From: Dimorphilus gyrociliatus
Lineage: Eukaryota; Annelida; Polychaeta; Dinophilidae
Reading direction: 5' to 3'
Assembly: GCA_904063045.1 (NCBI GenBank)
Contig: CAJFCJ010000023.1
Span: 821,995-885,994 of the forward strand
DNA length: 64,000 bases
In this document: positions 62,810-64,000 of the stretch, piece by piece
Layout: each line of letters begins with the position of its first letter
How positions within the stretch are numbered: position 1 is the first letter of the stretch
Notes under the pieces: generated by a model
Seen by the model: only the letters and a program-made list of their open reading frames with translations
Database searches by the model: none
Told to the model about the DNA's origin: nothing
Program-made: the position numbers and the translations under genes

Positions 62810-64000
62810 GTAAAAATCTATCTCCCTCCCCCTTCCTCCCCCATTGTAGGCATGTTTTTGGTAACGTTATACTACGCATAGTTCTTAACTCTTCGTGTAT
62901 TCACACAAACTTTATACGGTGAAAAAAAAAGGAATTACGCAAGTGTCAGTCCAAGGAGAAATATTCTAATTTACCGAATGACACCTTAATAATTAATAAA
63001 AGGCCTCTCTAGGTCAAACTGAAACGAACTATTCTAAAAAAACATTTAGTTCCTTTTCAATGAAGATACAAATTGAAAAAATCATTAAAAGAAGCAAAAC
63101 TACATGAATACTTTTTGAAGAGAAAGAAAAGCAGAGAAAAAAGGGGAAAGAAAGAAAAACAGGAAAAATCATATACACAGTATACAAGGCCATTTGTTTA
63201 GAATATAATGTTTTCGTTTATTTCCTCTGTAGGTTACATACCAGAAAATAAATGTATTTACCCTGCGCTATGTCCAAAATTGCGTTTACTCACATAGTTG
63301 ATGTATACAGTATACCATACACTTTGTATATATTGTACATACTATATCCACTATTAGTATGTTTGCATAAAGGCTGATACAATTTCGTGAGATCATTGCA
63401 TTGATGATATACGTACAATTATATTACATTAGTTAATCCTCATTTTCTCAACACATCTTCCCTTCATCAACCTCGCTAATTTACACTCGGTTTCTCGATA
63501 ACGAATCGTTGGACGAAACTTTTCTCTATGTTTTTTCTTTGCCCATCTCTTTCTCTCTCTCTCTCCTATCTACAATTTTCATACATTCGCTCATACAAAA
63601 TCACTTCCTTTATCCACCTCTGGTGAAGGAAGTTTACTCTAGTCCTCTTAATAATTCGATTGGATTATCTCTGAATCGAGTTGACTAAATAAATACTTTT
63701 AGTAATACAATCGCTTGTCGCTAGAAACAGCAGAGATAAGGGACGGAAGCGGACAATAAAGCAATATTTATATTGACTAAAAGTTAGAAGAGAGAGAAAA
63801 GTTGCTTCTCGTTAGGTAGAATGGTTATCTAATTGATCAATGTCAGAGAATGCTATTTCTTAAACATTCCTAGCGAATGGATGTATAGCTATGCTGATTA
63901 AATCAACAGTCTCTTTTTCTAATTGGATTCATACAGCTCGGAAATACACATTGTGCAATTAGCATAAAGAGCCAAATTGAAAGAGATAATCGAAATGATT
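62810..64000. other. window end, no gene seen
   Basis: Low-complexity and AT-rich sequence with TATACAGTATA-like units at about 63175-63185 and 63303-63316 and a (CT)n tract near 63550-63566. It could be intron if the preceding exon is real. Confidence 0.4.

Overview
This window looks like nuclear DNA of a bilaterian invertebrate, most likely a spiralian (annelid- or mollusc-like). It is AT-rich, full of microsatellites, has spliced genes with GT-AG introns, and no bacterial-style operons. The clade hints are TTAGGG-type telomeric repeats (arthropods mostly use TTAGG, nematodes TTAGGC) and a cytoplasmic intermediate filament gene with a lamin-length rod and a lamin-type tail, the protostome arrangement. 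The species cannot be named from the sequence. The gene models below were spliced by hand from splice-site signals, reading-frame phase and protein-family logic. No transcript evidence was available.

Layout. 0-2 kb (+): the last two exons of an unrecognised coiled-coil gene with CDK-type sites and a KEN box. 4-6 kb (-): a ZU5-domain protein and, upstream of it, a small coiled-coil protein. 9.2-9.8 kb (+): a 72-residue secreted peptide precursor. 12.1-18.8 kb (-): the intermediate filament gene, whose exon structure implies two alternative tails, one with the lamin tail domain and one without. 18.8-29.6 kb: a gene-poor stretch. 29.7-30.2 kb (+): a 91-residue secreted six-cysteine peptide resembling eclosion hormone. 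33.3-34.5 kb (+): two small unrecognised genes. 36.5-37.7 kb (+): a Bar-related NKL homeobox gene in three exons. 41.3-43.5 kb (-): a complete polypeptide GalNAc-transferase in three exons. 47.1-59.0 kb (+): an RGK-family GTPase in two exons split by an intron of about 11 kb. 59-64 kb: no firm gene, one exon-like segment.

The genes do not form a pathway. They cover cytoskeleton (intermediate filament), Golgi glycosylation (GalNAc-T), signalling (RGK, ZU5), transcription (homeobox) and two candidate secreted peptides. Several small genes have CRE-like palindromes just upstream. A recurring AGATGGCGC-type motif resembling the CTCF core is scattered through non-coding DNA.

Most of the remaining sequence is (GA)n, (TA)n, (GATA)n and similar repeats; long 'ORFs' across these are repeat artefacts and are not listed as genes. 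Five short exon-like segments with good splice signals but no assignable gene are listed at low confidence.
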